Shown here piece by piece: positions 11,001-21,698 of a stretch of DNA of 64,000 nucleotides (position 1 is the first letter of the stretch; every line of letters starts with the position of its first letter). A program made the translations under genes and the position numbers. This DNA is from Angiostrongylus vasorum (Eukaryota > Nematoda > Chromadorea > Rhabditida > Metastrongylidae). The notes beneath the pieces are model-generated. The model did no database searches. It worked only from the letters and a program-made list of their open reading frames with translations, and was not told the DNA's origin. Location of the stretch: assembly GCA_018806985.1 (NCBI GenBank), contig JADANN010000251.1:878001-942000 (forward strand), written 5' to 3'.

Positions 11001-14000
11001 CATTTGGAGTTGGGCACCGCTTAAGATATTGCAACGCTATGCCCCATGCATGTTACAGCAAGATTAAACTTCAGCAGTATTCTTCCGTTCTAGATTAGTG
11101 AGAGAGATAGGAACTCCTTGTTTGAGGTACTGAAACAAGTTCGTCATAAGTTTTAAGTCAAGGAAGTTTGTAGCCTTCGGTCGATCATTCCTGATGTTCT
11201 CGCCAAATACCACTTATCTTTTTCGTCTTAAATTTATGTGAACAGATCCTTGTAGGCTATGGCTAAATGGAATCCTCGGACAAAGAAATCGGTGATCTGA
11301 ATCGGACCTTTGGACGCAAAAAAGCGGTGATCAAGAACAGAATGGCAACACTGTGGAGGTCTGAATGAGGCAGCTTCATCTTTTCGTGAAGATGAGGTCG
11401 ATCTCCGCATATATCGTTCCCGTAGAAGACTGCCATATCAGCGCGATTTCAAGAAAAAAAGGCAATCAGCATTGAATATAACGGTAAGCGCAGAAGACAT
11501 ATCTTCAAGTCGAAGCCGATGACATATTCTTGCAAGAAAATGAACCATATGCAGGAGGTATTTGGGACTACAGGAAACGTGAAAACGGGTCGTCTTTGTA
11601 AAATAATGAATTTAGTCACTCGATTGTTAAACTAATAACTGACATCTTTAAGGGATCTTTAAAAATAAAGCAGTTCTTGAACTTGGGACCATCACTTTGC
11701 GCCAAAAATAAGAGCACAAGTTGCCATGTTATTATTATGCCGTGTTGTTCTCTTATTATGTTATGCCTTAAAAAATACTGCTACTACTAATACTACGATT
11801 ACCATTTTTAGCCTTTTTTACTTACTGCCTACTCTTTTTGATGGCAGGGTATATTGCGAAATATAACTTCAACGAAGCTGAGATATTTGCAAATATGCGG
11901 TCCAGAGTTTTGCAAACATCTCAGCTTCGCTGAAGTTATATTTTGCAATATACCCTGCCATCAAAAAATAGTAGGCAGTAGGTAAAAAAGGTTAAAATTG
12001 TGATTATAACTATAGTCTCAGCTTAACTGGGTTCAATGCCGATTTGGGCTCCGCAGATCAATCCCGTTGACGGGTGATTGCTGATGGCAAAACGATCGAT
12101 AGAACTAGCTGAGAGGCAGGCGAAACGAAGGACCCGCATGGTGTGGTGGTGAACGCGTTACTCCCCGGAAAGGACAATAGCGCGTTCGTTCCCAACTACG
12201 ATTACTATTAATACCATTATACTGCAATTACAAATTAAACCAGATACCATTCATTGTTCAGTAATCAGATCAGTGCTATGAAAGCACCTAGTAGTACGAA
12301 GGACACTCCTCACGAGTACGCAGGCAGACCAATAATCATCACGGCTCTACTACCAACCTGACAAAACACCAGCGAGGTAGATGACAATGACTCGCCACTG
12401 GTGGACGAGCTCGAGAGGAATTCCAAGGAGTAGTTGAGTCAGCACGTTGAACACAAGATGATAAAGTCTATAAAATATTCATCAGATGAAATCATACAAT
12501 GGATAGACGTATGAAGTTGTGGAAATATTGACCTAAAACATACGAACATCCAGATCCATCTCTACCTATGTGGTTATCGAGTGATTTTTTTCGAAGATAT
12601 GTCGCTCTTTTACAAATGAACTCTGAAGTTTACAAAATAATGCAGTGGACTTGGTTGAGTGCATTTTTCTTTCAAAGGACTTTATCCTGCCCACTTGCAA
12701 ACTGGCATGTGAGAATATTTCAGTTCACCAGCACAGCCAGCTTCCCAAGTTTATGTTATTATGGCTTGCAAAAGTAGTGTTAATGGGTTAAGTATCTAAT
12801 ATTCTGTTCGAGCATTCGGCATTGCTCGCTCCCTTAAAAATGAGCCATGTATTCGACTTCACCAAGCATCCTAGGGATATATAATGCATGTTCGGCCTAT
12901 ACAGTGATTTTCGATGGCTTACCGATGTATCAAGCCCAGGTATAATCCAAGACAAGTCTGCTACCAGCTTTGCGACTCCGAAGGGATGGAGGGTTTAATC
13001 ACTCCAGGATAGAACTAAGGATTACTTGTGCATTTCAGTGACCTCTATCCATTGTGCTATATGCACCACTCATATTCTTTATGCAGAAAAAATGATGTTG
13101 CTAACAAGCCATGGTATGAAAAACTATACCGACCCAATGTGGATAAACATGTAGGTGATGAATCGCCATAGTTCTTCCTTTCTATAGGGATTGAAGATAA
13201 GCACAGACTTAGACGGCACGGGTCCTGTGATACTCAGACCTTTGTTGGATTCCACGGTATAGTAGATATAGACCGCAATCTAAAAGTACTTATCATTTTT
13301 TATAAAAAACTTCGCATAGGTAATCAAACCACTTTGTTTGTCTAGAAAAGAGTAGACATGCCTGCACTATGCTCATAGTCGCCATGAAGACTGGGGGAGG
13401 ACAACATTTGTATCTGAAGTGTCATTGATTAGAGCGAATTACATAAGAATGACCGCTTTCAGAAAAAGATTTACAATAGACTAAAAAAAACTTTAGAAAG
13501 ATGAATTTCTTGTTTGCGAAAAGTTCTGAAAAAATCAATAGTGCGAGTAGTGGATGTAAATGTAAAAAAACGCCAAGTAAGGATGAAGAATAAAATCCAT
13601 TTTTGGTTTTTAAAATCGTCGCCGTCACCCTGTAAAGCGATATCGCCTCATAAGAACGAAGACTAAGCCCTATCACCACGATCGATGGCGTTGATGACTG
13701 TCGCTTACGTAAATGTCATTGTAAACCGACTTTCGTTATACCTCACTATAAAAGATCAATATATCTTTTCATTGATAAGCTAACACGAGGTTAGTATAAA
13801 ATATTTATTCGCGTAAAGTTTTGAGATCTTCGCCTTCCTCTGAGCCGATGGTCCGAGTCAATGGTCCACAGTCGTTCGTGTTCACGATGTGGTGTCTTCG
13901 TCGTCGTATCGAGTTGGATATTCTTTAGTGGAGCACCGCTCGAATAAGGCAACCTCACCCGCTGACGCTCTTTTTATGCAAGATGGACAGACTCCAACTC

Positions 14001-17000
14001 GAAGGTGAAGATGTCGAAACGTTTGCCGAATAAATATTTGTTAACAACCTCGTGTCAGGTCGTCTGTGAAACAAGATGCATTGCTCACGTAAATGTTCGT
14101 TCATCGTTCAGTCTTCTTCAGGGCCATTGTTGAGGTTTACCGTTTCAAATTTAATAAAGAGCTATAAAGACTCAACTTTGCAAGTATGAGAATGGTTCGG
14201 TGCGTTTTGATCGAGGGACGACAAACTGTGCAGCCCGAAACATCAGATGCAAAAGCCTGCGACGCTTCACTCGACTCATCTGCAACCAGAATGCTTTCAC
14301 ATTCAACATTTCTACCAGTTCAGTACCTTTTCAGCTAAATTTTGGCGCTTGATTGCTTAACATGCTACCATGACACCCTTGTTTTTTTGACAAACGGATG
14401 TCGCCTATGTTGACGGCTTGACCAAATTTTTGTGCTATCTAGTCAAAGATTTGTAATACTATCGATTTCTATCTGTACTAATCGATCACCGAGAAGAGTT
14501 ACAGTAACCAAACGAAACAACCAGGATATTTTAGAGGAGGACAGCCAAGCTATTAGCAGTCATAAGTGGAGATGACATTTACATCGTAAAGCTATTGCTC
14601 CTTAACGCCAAAATTCTGCAATGTTATCTCAACGAAGTACCTGTAACAGTAAAATTGGCAGTGTAGAAAAATATTCACGGGTATGCAAGTAAATGAGGTT
14701 TTAAGACAATGGTGAATTATCGACACTAATCCTAGGAATACGGGGAAGAGCAACGCGCGGTTAGAACTGTCATGCAATTACACGCGCCTGATAGCTGCTT
14801 CGACCTCACGCCTCTACAGCCAAGCCACCATCCAGGGACAGCAAACTGCAAGAGACTTCTCCGCGATAACATTTTATAGAGCTGTCCCAAGATTTCAGGT
14901 GAAAGTCGGCCAACAGTCCAACGACATTGATGAGGAAGACGAAGTGCTGAAGTCGTGGCCGAACCCGTATGCAAATAGAATGACCATGCCGCACAACACA
15001 TGATGGCAGGTTATATAAATAAGCAGACTCTAGCAGTAACCCACACAGCTAGTAATTGTGTAATCTTAAGAATTCAAAGCTAAAGATCCGTAATTAGCAC
15101 AAATCTGGAGGAAAAAAAATGGATAAAAACGACTTCGACGACGGGAAAAACCCAATGGTTAAATTGTCATCACGTGTAGATAAATGTGGATCTTCTCTTA
15201 ATCCAGGAAACAAAAAACTTAAAAGACTTAAACATCTATGTGGAGAATGAAGAAAGGCAGATGATGATAACACAGCTGACTTTCATAAACATATCTGAAG
15301 TACTACTTATTGCCAGCCTCTTTTGTGCACAATTCTCATGTCCACTCAGTGGCATACTCCCCTATCGGGGCTTGCATGTTACTGGATGTCGATCAACGAA
15401 ATATTTCAGGAGATTCACCCTTCGGCAAGGTACCAGTACTAGGACAATACAACATTATCATAGTAAACCAAGGCAAGACTAAACCTATGGAAAGAATCGA
15501 TGCATTTCTAGAAGAAGCATAACAGTGACGTGAAATATTTTCGAGTCTTTACTAAATAGACCGTGTACAGTCGAGACCTCGAAAATCAATTCTTCTTTCA
15601 CATTTTTTTTACTTCATTTTTCTATACCACCTATCTTCACATCCACTGTGTAGATCTCAGCACTTTTTTCACTTGTTCACTTCCTTGCATCTCACATCCA
15701 AGATCTTTGAATTTTTTCGTATGTAGATTCGGCTGCTGCTTCAAAATTTTCGCCTCCCTTATGAACGTCGTAAAATGACGGTCGATTTGGTTCTCCTTAA
15801 GTCCTATAGACAGGCCAGAAGCGCTCTCACTTGAAATAAATGGCATCACTACTATTGCATTATCCACCTCTATTTTTTTATAAGGGAATAAAAAAGATGA
15901 AGTCCTCGCTGTTTATCAACCATTTAGGAATTGATCCCTAAATCACACTTAATGGTGTAGAGGTGGAGTGATTGGATAGATGTATGGCTTAAACAGTGAC
16001 TTCCGTTTGTTTACCGATGTGTGAAGGCAGTGCTGTTACCCTGCCAGAAAGGGATGGCACCAATATTTTTCTGATCCCGGAGAGAATGAGGGCTTGGACG
16101 TAGTGTGGGGTCGAACCAAAGACCATAAAAGATAATGAAACGATAAAGCTCTCGGTTTTGATCAATCTCTGAGGGACGAGCCATTCGACTTCATTACGCA
16201 TCGTCGGAGGTGACTGTATGCATTTCTGGCCCTTACAATAACAGGCGGTCGGCTAACAATGTATCGATCCACTGCTACTATCCTCCTAGACAAGTCTGGT
16301 ACCAATTTGCCGACCCCGGAGGGATGGAAGGCTTGGTGAGCCTGGGGCGCGGAGATCGATCCCATGTGTATTGCATGGCGCCCCCGACCATCGCGCTACA
16401 TGCGCCCTTAACCAAACCAAAGACAATGTGTGTATTTATTCCAGGCCTCCTCTAGCTAATGCGCTATACACGCCCGTTTTTCCAAATATACTACCAAATT
16501 CCCGGGTCCCATCGCAACCTTGCGTAAAGTGATGAATTTCTGTTCCTAAAAACTGCCGTAAGCATAGAACATACATCGTTTACTTTTTTTCTCTATTAGA
16601 CTGTCTCCCCCTGCTAAACAACATCAGAAGAGAAGATAGAGCGTAGATTTGAAAAAGCGATAACAAGTTCCACCATGAACTCGAACATAAGCGTAACTCG
16701 TGGACGACAGACTCAACGACCGGGTTAACCAACACCTCTAAACTATACGAATGAACTAACAAAAGCCTGATGGTGAATATGAAAAACTTTTTTTTCACCA
16801 GACATTAATCTTGGCGTCCTTAAGGGGAATAAATTTCTAGAGCCAACTTCATCGTAACATTCATCAAATGGTCTAGAAGGAAACGACTGCAACTTTATTT
16901 TCGCTAACTATAAATGCTAAAAAAAACGTCTTTTTTGTGAATGAATATTTAATAACCATCTGTGGCAATCAATTTCAGATGGGTACCTGATATAGGTACT

Positions 17001-17929
17001 CACAACTATCTGCATAAAAAAAGAGCTCAGGATATTTCTCTAGGCAACTCTGCTGAGTGCTAGCGCCGTTCGGAGGACACAGAATTAGTCAGCGAACAGA
17101 GACTAGTTCTGGCATGACACACATCTGTGTCATGGCCATTACCGTGATTCTTGCGCTTACAAAGGCCTTCGCTAAATTGTACCATAAAATGTAACCCACC
17201 AAAGTACAGAACTCGGCGAAATCGATGAGCCTATCTCCATTTGCGTCAATATTTCTCGTCATAGTATTCACTTCTTCCGGATCCAAGCCAAACGAGAAAG
17301 CGGCTTCACGAATACTTCTTTTGAGATCCGTCGTTGGAATGAAACCGTCATGGTCGACATCGAACTAAGCATTTCGTTACAGTACTCCGGTCATTTACTA
17401 GCATTTTTTTTCAACTTTCCTGCTCCTTCAGAAGACTTTAAGTAAATGAAAAAATAAGAAATCGAGTTTCATCAAAGAAATTTCCAAGAGATAACTGCTT
17501 CATAGAGGCAGTAGACTTTTGCTCACAATAAAACTACAACGCTACAACGCAGAGCAGAAGCTCAGCAAGACTACACGTGCTTAAAAGGAATTTGACTTCT
17601 TCGGAAAATCGAAGAACCGTAATACAAGAACATTCAGCTATCCATTTACTGGGAATGCATCCCGTGGTGTAAAAAAAGCATCAGATTTTTAAGCATAACG
17701 CCTGACCGTGAGGTACATTCAAGACTATCGAACTCTTTTAGGCACCCAGAACACTTAACAGTTCGGCCAGAAATGGTGTATTGGAGGCAGCAAAAAATGA
17801 AGAACAACACAAAATCAGACGGAAGGACTCACAGCTCTGAAAAAGCCTGACCCATGATGAGTCTTCTGACTCATACCTCATCTCATTTGGCCCTTTGTAG
17901 TGCATCTTTCTAGCAACACTCATGCAAAC
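8066..17929 (-). CDS. EF-hand rhomboid-family intramembrane serine protease (RHBDL-type), multi-exon
   Basis: Rhomboids cleave single-pass membrane proteins inside the bilayer; RHBDL1/3 and fly rho-4 types carry N-terminal EF-hands. Exons read from the minus strand: 17929-17834, 17364-17161, (one missing), 13413-13362, 13279-13134, 12467-12358, 8732-8620, 8350-8066 (stop). The first two exons give an EF-hand pair: loop 1 DVDHDGFIPTTD, loop 2 DANGDRLIDFAE. Next come CCPPPVFM before TM1, ELWRFITYMFIHIG, then HLVFN with GIPLELVH. The catalytic serine lies in VFLAGASGGVYALL (exon 8732-8620) and the catalytic histidine in YVSHIGGFLAG of the last exon, followed by GVVILRNF and two more hydrophobic segments. 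Phases agree at all junctions from 13413 down. The intron after 13362 begins GC rather than GT. A small exon between 17161 and 13413 was not found, and the first junction is off by one base. The true N-terminus is uncertain: the 17929 exon may not be the first. Confidence 0.9.
8850..9225 (+). repeat. 400-bp repeat R400, copy 1
   Basis: Begins near TTGGATAATTGGATAGCCCG, with CTGGAGTTCCGAGGTCAGCC, TGGATCAGAGGAAGATTTGC and CAGCCACGATGAGATGGCAA at the end. The minus frame of the repeat fuses to rhomboid exon 8732-8620, giving a misleading longer ORF. Five copies are present in this window. Confidence 0.8.
9284..9455. repeat. imperfect (ATT)n microsatellite
   Basis: About 170 bases of ATT/ACT triplets with variants. 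It creates Ile/Leu-rich pseudo-ORFs in several frames. Confidence 0.9.
9480..9770 (-). repeat. SINE family B copy next to an ATT microsatellite
   Basis: GTGGTCGAACCAGTATCGCT (B-box region), CACTAACCACTCCAC (A-box complement), AGATTTTGTCTTCGTTATGG and GGATGTCGTAGAATGTTGGT in the body. It begins right after the (ATT)n tract at 9284-9450. Confidence 0.7.
9790..10660 (-). mobile_element. decayed RTE-type LINE fragments
   Basis: The minus-strand frames at 10660-10131 carry recognisable RT blocks in three frames: LAFLLSVVYKTFTK, HVSWVIEVCKEYHMPLVLTF, then ETNAILSALVDQKNGSILY, collinear with the plus-strand RTE at 5.3-5.65 kb. The part at 10100-9790 resembles the RTE C-terminal segment at 7.06-7.5 kb. 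It is full of stops and frameshifts and lies in the rhomboid intron. Confidence 0.65.
10885..10922 (-). ncRNA. degenerate hammerhead-like motif
   Basis: On the minus strand: CTGAAGA, A, GATGCTGGCGCC, GAAACGC. The core letters are intact but stem II has mismatches (GATG against CGCC). It lies at the edge of the RTE/Penelope debris in the rhomboid intron. Confidence 0.4.
11341..11483 (+). CDS. possible plus-strand internal exon, unrecognised
   Basis: The block reads WQHCGGLNEAASSFREDEVD then LRIYRSRRRLPYQRDFKKKR and ends right before a good donor (ACGGTAAGC). The acceptor (AAGAACAG) is weak, and the basic stretch could be chance. It lies inside the long rhomboid intron on the opposite strand. 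No family recognised. Confidence 0.2.
11823..11987. repeat. foldback repeat, 70-base arms
   Basis: TACTGCCTACTCTTTTTGAT at 11823 returns as its reverse complement (ATCAAAAAATAGTAGGCAGTA) at about 11960-11982. Both arms include GGGTATATTGC and CTTCA(A/G)CGAAGCTGAGAT. A short loop holds GCAAATATGCGG. The 3' end runs into SINE family C (12100-12195). A smaller version with 16-base arms is at 7540-7600. Confidence 0.7.
12100..12195 (+). repeat. SINE family C, 3'-truncated
   Basis: CGCATGGTGTGGTGGTGAAC then GCGTTACTCCCCGG and AGCGCGTTCGTTCCC; the rest of the body is missing. Preceded by the same GACGGGTGATTGCTGATGGC leader as in the 7.6 kb and 42.37 kb copies. Confidence 0.65.
12838..13072 (-). 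repeat. SINE family A (tRNA-derived)
   Basis: Minus-orientation member of the most common SINE: a tRNA-like head (GCACAATGG near 13055) and a body ending near ATTCGACTTCACCAAGCATC. Diverged. It lies between two rhomboid exons (13134 and 12467) but does not touch them. Confidence 0.6.
13785..14060. repeat. foldback unit of Penelope-type terminal sequence
   Basis: About 53 bases at 13789-13841 (ACACGAGGTTAGTATAAAAT...) recur as the reverse complement at 14005-14057, separated by about 160 bases. Each arm holds a diverged copy of the hammerhead-like motif (right arm: GTCGAAACG). The unit shares its middle sequence with 2.70-2.86 kb. It lies in the rhomboid intron. Confidence 0.6.
14737..15002 (+). 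CDS. possible plus-strand terminal exon inside a rhomboid intron
   Basis: A frame without an ATG stays open for 88 codons after the acceptor CTAATCCTAG and ends in TGA at 15002. It reads SNARLELSCNYTRLIAASTS, RLYSQATIQGQQTARDFSAI, FYRAVPRFQVKVGQ and an acidic end IDEEDEVLKSWPNPY. The reverse strand is also largely open, which weakens the case. No matching upstream exon was found on this strand, so it may be a nested gene's last exon or chance. Confidence 0.3.
15615..15870 (-). repeat. SINE family B, 5'-truncated
   Basis: Body sequence CATCCACTGTGTAGATCTCA, GGCTGCTGCTTCAAAATTTT and GAACGTCGTAAAATGACGGT; the head is mostly gone (CATCACTACTATTGCATTAT remains). Confidence 0.6.
15975..16405 (-). 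repeat. two tandem SINE family A copies
   Basis: A partial copy (15975-16130; CAAAGACC to TGTATGGCTTAAACAGTGAC) followed by a full one (16150-16405) with head GCGCATGTAGCGCGATGGTC, B box GGGATCGATC, body GGTACCAGACTTGTCTAGGA in sense orientation and end CAGAGATTGATC. It lies in the rhomboid intron. Confidence 0.75.
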
Positions 17930-18664
17930 CTGAAAAAATAGTGGAAAAAAAGCGGTAGTCTCAAAGTTTTACCATTAATGTACATTTAAAAGTAACCATT
18001 CCGTTTTTTTTTCAAAGTGGTTTGCCTGAGAGCAACTAAGAAATCACAAATCTGGATGGAGATACGCACAAGATTAAAGATTTATCCATAGAGCAATGTC
18101 CTTCGGTTCCCAAGTATTTCGAAGATAATCCAATTTATGGCAATAACGATGTTCCGTTCATAATTTCTTATGCAGTTCGTTTCCAAGGAGCATATTGATC
18201 AACGATAGTAATAGAAATTTGGAAGCAAGTCGAATTTGGACGTAGCTCCCATGTCACGTAGTCTAGTAACAAGCTCATAGAATTTTCGGTTATAAATGCC
18301 TTTTTTTCAAACGAACGAAAACCTAAGAGGATCAGATGATTTGGTCACACATAGATAAGAACAGAGTGGGCCAGTCAACTACGGCTTACGGCTCGAAAAA
18401 ACCACCAGTAGGTAATAACGCTTATGAGAACCATCAATAACATGATATATTATAATCGCATTTATACAGTAAAGAAGCAGAAACTGATTGTCGTTGAAAG
18501 CATGGCTTTCTGTAGCCGAGTGTAGAAATTAGAGAAGAGTACGGTAAAGGAGAATACACCGCTGCATCTCTGGTGGGTGGCAAAGCTACTGCACAATGAA
18601 AGTACTTTGTCCTGTCTTTTTCGAGAATATTCTAATAAATCAAGTGTTGACAATGGTAAAGTAG

Positions 18665-18890
18665 TTCGAATTGTTCAATCCTCCGGAGATGCGTCTTCCA
18701 TCTCACTCCAATAACTTGCGGAGGGATACCGATGTTTCAAGTCAATGTTTTTACCCTCCTAGAAAGTCTGGCACCAATATGCACATCTTGAAAGAATGAA
18801 GGGGTTGGTTTGCATGGATGTTAGGTCGAAACAATGACATTTGTGTATTGCGGGGCATCTCTCTAACCCTTGCGCCACAAATCCACATCT
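18665..18890 (-). repeat. SINE family A, diverged
   Basis: TCTCTCTAACCCTTGCGCC (complement of the A box) near 18860, CTCCTAGAAAGTCTGGCACC in the body and TCAATCCTCCGGAGATGCG at the end. Confidence 0.6.
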
Positions 18891-19299
18891 TTGCGGATTA
18901 ACAGAATTAATCAAAAATATTCCAAGGTACAAGCTATCACAATCTAGGATCTGGTTTAAATCACGATATTTTCACGAAAAAAAAACCCATTTTAATGGGA
19001 CTAATTATTTGTATGCTGGCCAATTAGTGGCTGCATTCCAACCAGTCTTCTCTACCTGGATTCAACATTCGTTAATCACTTGTAAAAGCCAAAAAAATCA
19101 TCATTAGCAATTTTGATGAAGACTGCCTATAGATACAAAAAAAACTCAATAAGGTACTTCCATCACCGAAAGCTTAAATATGCCTTGAAGTTAACGCTTA
19201 CTCTCCCTGATTCAAGCAAAACTTTTCCATTCCATGTAGATAAGCTATCACAACAACTATAGTAGTCCGTGAGTGTTTTTCATCATGTCCTTTAAATAC

Positions 19300-19690
19300 T
19301 TACTTGATACTTGAAGGTCCCGCCCTCACTGGTTGTGCGGACCCCAGCACAATCTCCATTTCTTCGGATATCTGCTGGTTAGGCCATTGTGGTTCTTTGG
19401 AATTCCGAGGGAGCTCAGCATGGCCAAAGTCTGCCCCAGGTAGTCACCACCACAGGCAGTCGCAGTCCTTGTGAATCAGAGGGAGATTTGCCATCATGCG
19501 ATTAATTTGATACCAGGACGGCGTTGGATCCTGTATTGGTTTACTCTTAGCTAGGTTTCCTGATGGAAACGCCGGACTCCTTCTCAGCTTGGGAGACCCT
19601 GCCATGGGAATGAAATTCCCCACTATACATCGCATCCCAACACCCAAGAACACCACCCAGCCACGATGAGGCGATAAAGCGTTAGGAAGC
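19300..19690 (+). repeat. R400, copy 2
   Basis: GATACTTGAAGGTCCCGCCC head, GCACAATCTCCATTTCTTCG, GTGAATCAGAGGGAGATTTG, CTTGGGAGACCCTGCCATGG, CAGCCACGATGAGGCGATAA end. Open on both strands over much of its length, like the other copies. Confidence 0.8.
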
Positions 19691-20303
19691 ATGTCGTTTA
19701 AATAACCTGAATTTGTAAGAACGTCTTCTCATCATCCTTTTAACCAGTCATATTTGGTCTTACTGCAAAGCGTTTTTAATTCGAGCTTCCCCAGAACATC
19801 ACTTTCAGACAGAACTGCTCAATGAAAAACTTTTCATATCTTGTGATGGCTAGCCGCAAATAGTGAAACGTTTCACAAGCACTGTATCAGTACAGGAAAA
19901 TCGCAGGCAAAAACCATGCCATAAAAGAAGAGCTAATAAAAAAGAATACGACTTATATATGATTCATACTGACACCAAATTTGAAATATTATGAAGAGGC
20001 GTCTAATCATGTCAAAGGACATACAAAGCTCCGAGTAGGACAGCGTCACCAGACTTCTACTTCTTGCGTGAAAAATTTTTATGTAACACTTGGATGAAGC
20101 CCATACAGCACCGGTAATTCCAAAAATTATAAGAGAAAGATTGATACAACACGAAATTCAACGCCGAAGTCACACAGGAAATAAATCAAAACAGTAAATT
20201 TGTGATATAGGAGGGGATTGAACACTTTAAACAGCTTCTCATCCTAGACATTTGTAAGGATCGCTAGCTAAGCAGTCGGCACTATAGGCTCCACTGCAGG
20301 CAT

Positions 20304-20797
20304 CTACTGCAGAATATCCGTAGGAAAAAAAGCATTTTTTTTGAACAACTGCAACGTCAGCTGGCCAAAGTCGAAATTTATGCCAAAGGTCAATTTTTCA
20401 TGGCCTTGAGAAATATGCATAAGAACATTAAATGCAGTGCACAAGCGACCTTCACCATCACGCATTTTATCCTGGCGCTGCGAAACCGTTTCAACTGCTA
20501 AGTAAAACTCGAAAAGAGGACATTGTTGAAAGTAGCTGTCCAACAGAACAAAGGATACGCAACGCATTCTGTGACTGATTATGGTACCTGAGAACCATTT
20601 GGAGACCAATTTCAAAGCTTGGGATATGGTTGGTCACGGTATTACCAGGGAATACAGTATCATGACCTCATATTCTTCTTCTTTATCACTTCCATCACTT
20701 TCGTTTGCATATATCGTGAAGGTTGGCGCGCCGTGAATGCCAGAATTAAGGACATTGATATGTAGGCCCGTAGATTCCCAACTGCTAAATCCATCAA
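20304..20797 (-). CDS. two coding-like blocks of an unrecognised gene
   Basis: Block 1 (20797-20646) follows GAAAATCAG and ends before GTAATA; it reads DGFSSWESTGLHINVLNSG then GAPTFTIYANESDGSDKEEE. Block 2 (20587-20304) follows TTCTCAG and stays open for 95 codons to a TAG, with CVSFVLLDSYFQQCPLFEFY, RLCTAFNVLMHISQGHEK and LTFGINFDFGQL. Both have protein-like composition and good acceptors, but the two do not join in phase as drawn, so a donor is misplaced or an exon is missing. Function not recognised. Confidence 0.4.
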
Positions 20798-21029
20798 CTG
20801 ATTTTCAATAAGAATTGTCATGTTTCCGCAATTCACTTGTGTTTTCAGTCAAAAGCATTGGAACCGTTCTGGCAGGTAGCAGCCAATCATTTCACATACA
20901 AACAGCAAATTCAGTACAAATGCAAATGGAGAATAATAGTTTTCGTTTCGGTGTCATCTGTTGCTGATTATGGAAAATAGCCCTGTCATAATGAGTCTTC
21001 TCCCTTTTCTAGAAATATAAAAGGATAAA

Positions 21030-21300
21030 AAAGCCCTCGACGTTGTTCAATGCCTGAGGGATGTGCCATGTATTCGACTTCATTGAGCATCATTTGGAAG
21101 TGATTGAGTGCATATGTGGCCTTTACAATGACTCGCGGTGGCCTACTGATGTACCGAGCCAGTGCTGCTATCCTTCCAGGCGGGATCTGGTACCAATTTG
21201 CCGAACCCGGAGAAATGGAACGCTTGGTGGGTCAGGGACGCGGGAATCGATCCCATGTGTTTTGCAAGGCGCCTCCGACCACTGAGTCACACGCACCCAT
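21030..21300 (-). repeat. SINE family A, full length
   Basis: Head complement GCGCCTCCGACCACTGAGTC, B-box complement GGGAATCGATCCC, body GGTACCAATTTGCCGAACCC and end ATGCCTGAGGGATGTGCC, preceded by an AAAGGATAAAA tail. Confidence 0.8.
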
Positions 21301-21698
21301 TCTAGAAACATAAGGAATAAAATATTCGGTGTTAACTATCTCTTCTGTCTTGATGATGAATCATTTTGTACTGCACGATACCTCTAACTATAGCACACGT
21401 CGTTTTATTTCCCGTACAAGGAAAAAGGTTTCTTGTTCTCAAAGCTTCGTTAAATGTAGCCGACAACTAAATCCGGTACAGGTGAGGGAAGCTACTAAAA
21501 TGTACTGATCGAACCCTCTGTTCAAAATACCATTACTAGAGCTAGTGAATGTTGTTCTCAATTAAAGTGATCCTGTGAAGTAAACGGACTGCAAGAAGTT
21601 TACGCCAGATCATTCTCATTTACGAATCAGTTTTCTAGAGCAAACTGATCAATTCCGTTACATGTCGATTCGTCATGCTATCTGATTCCCTGAAACCC

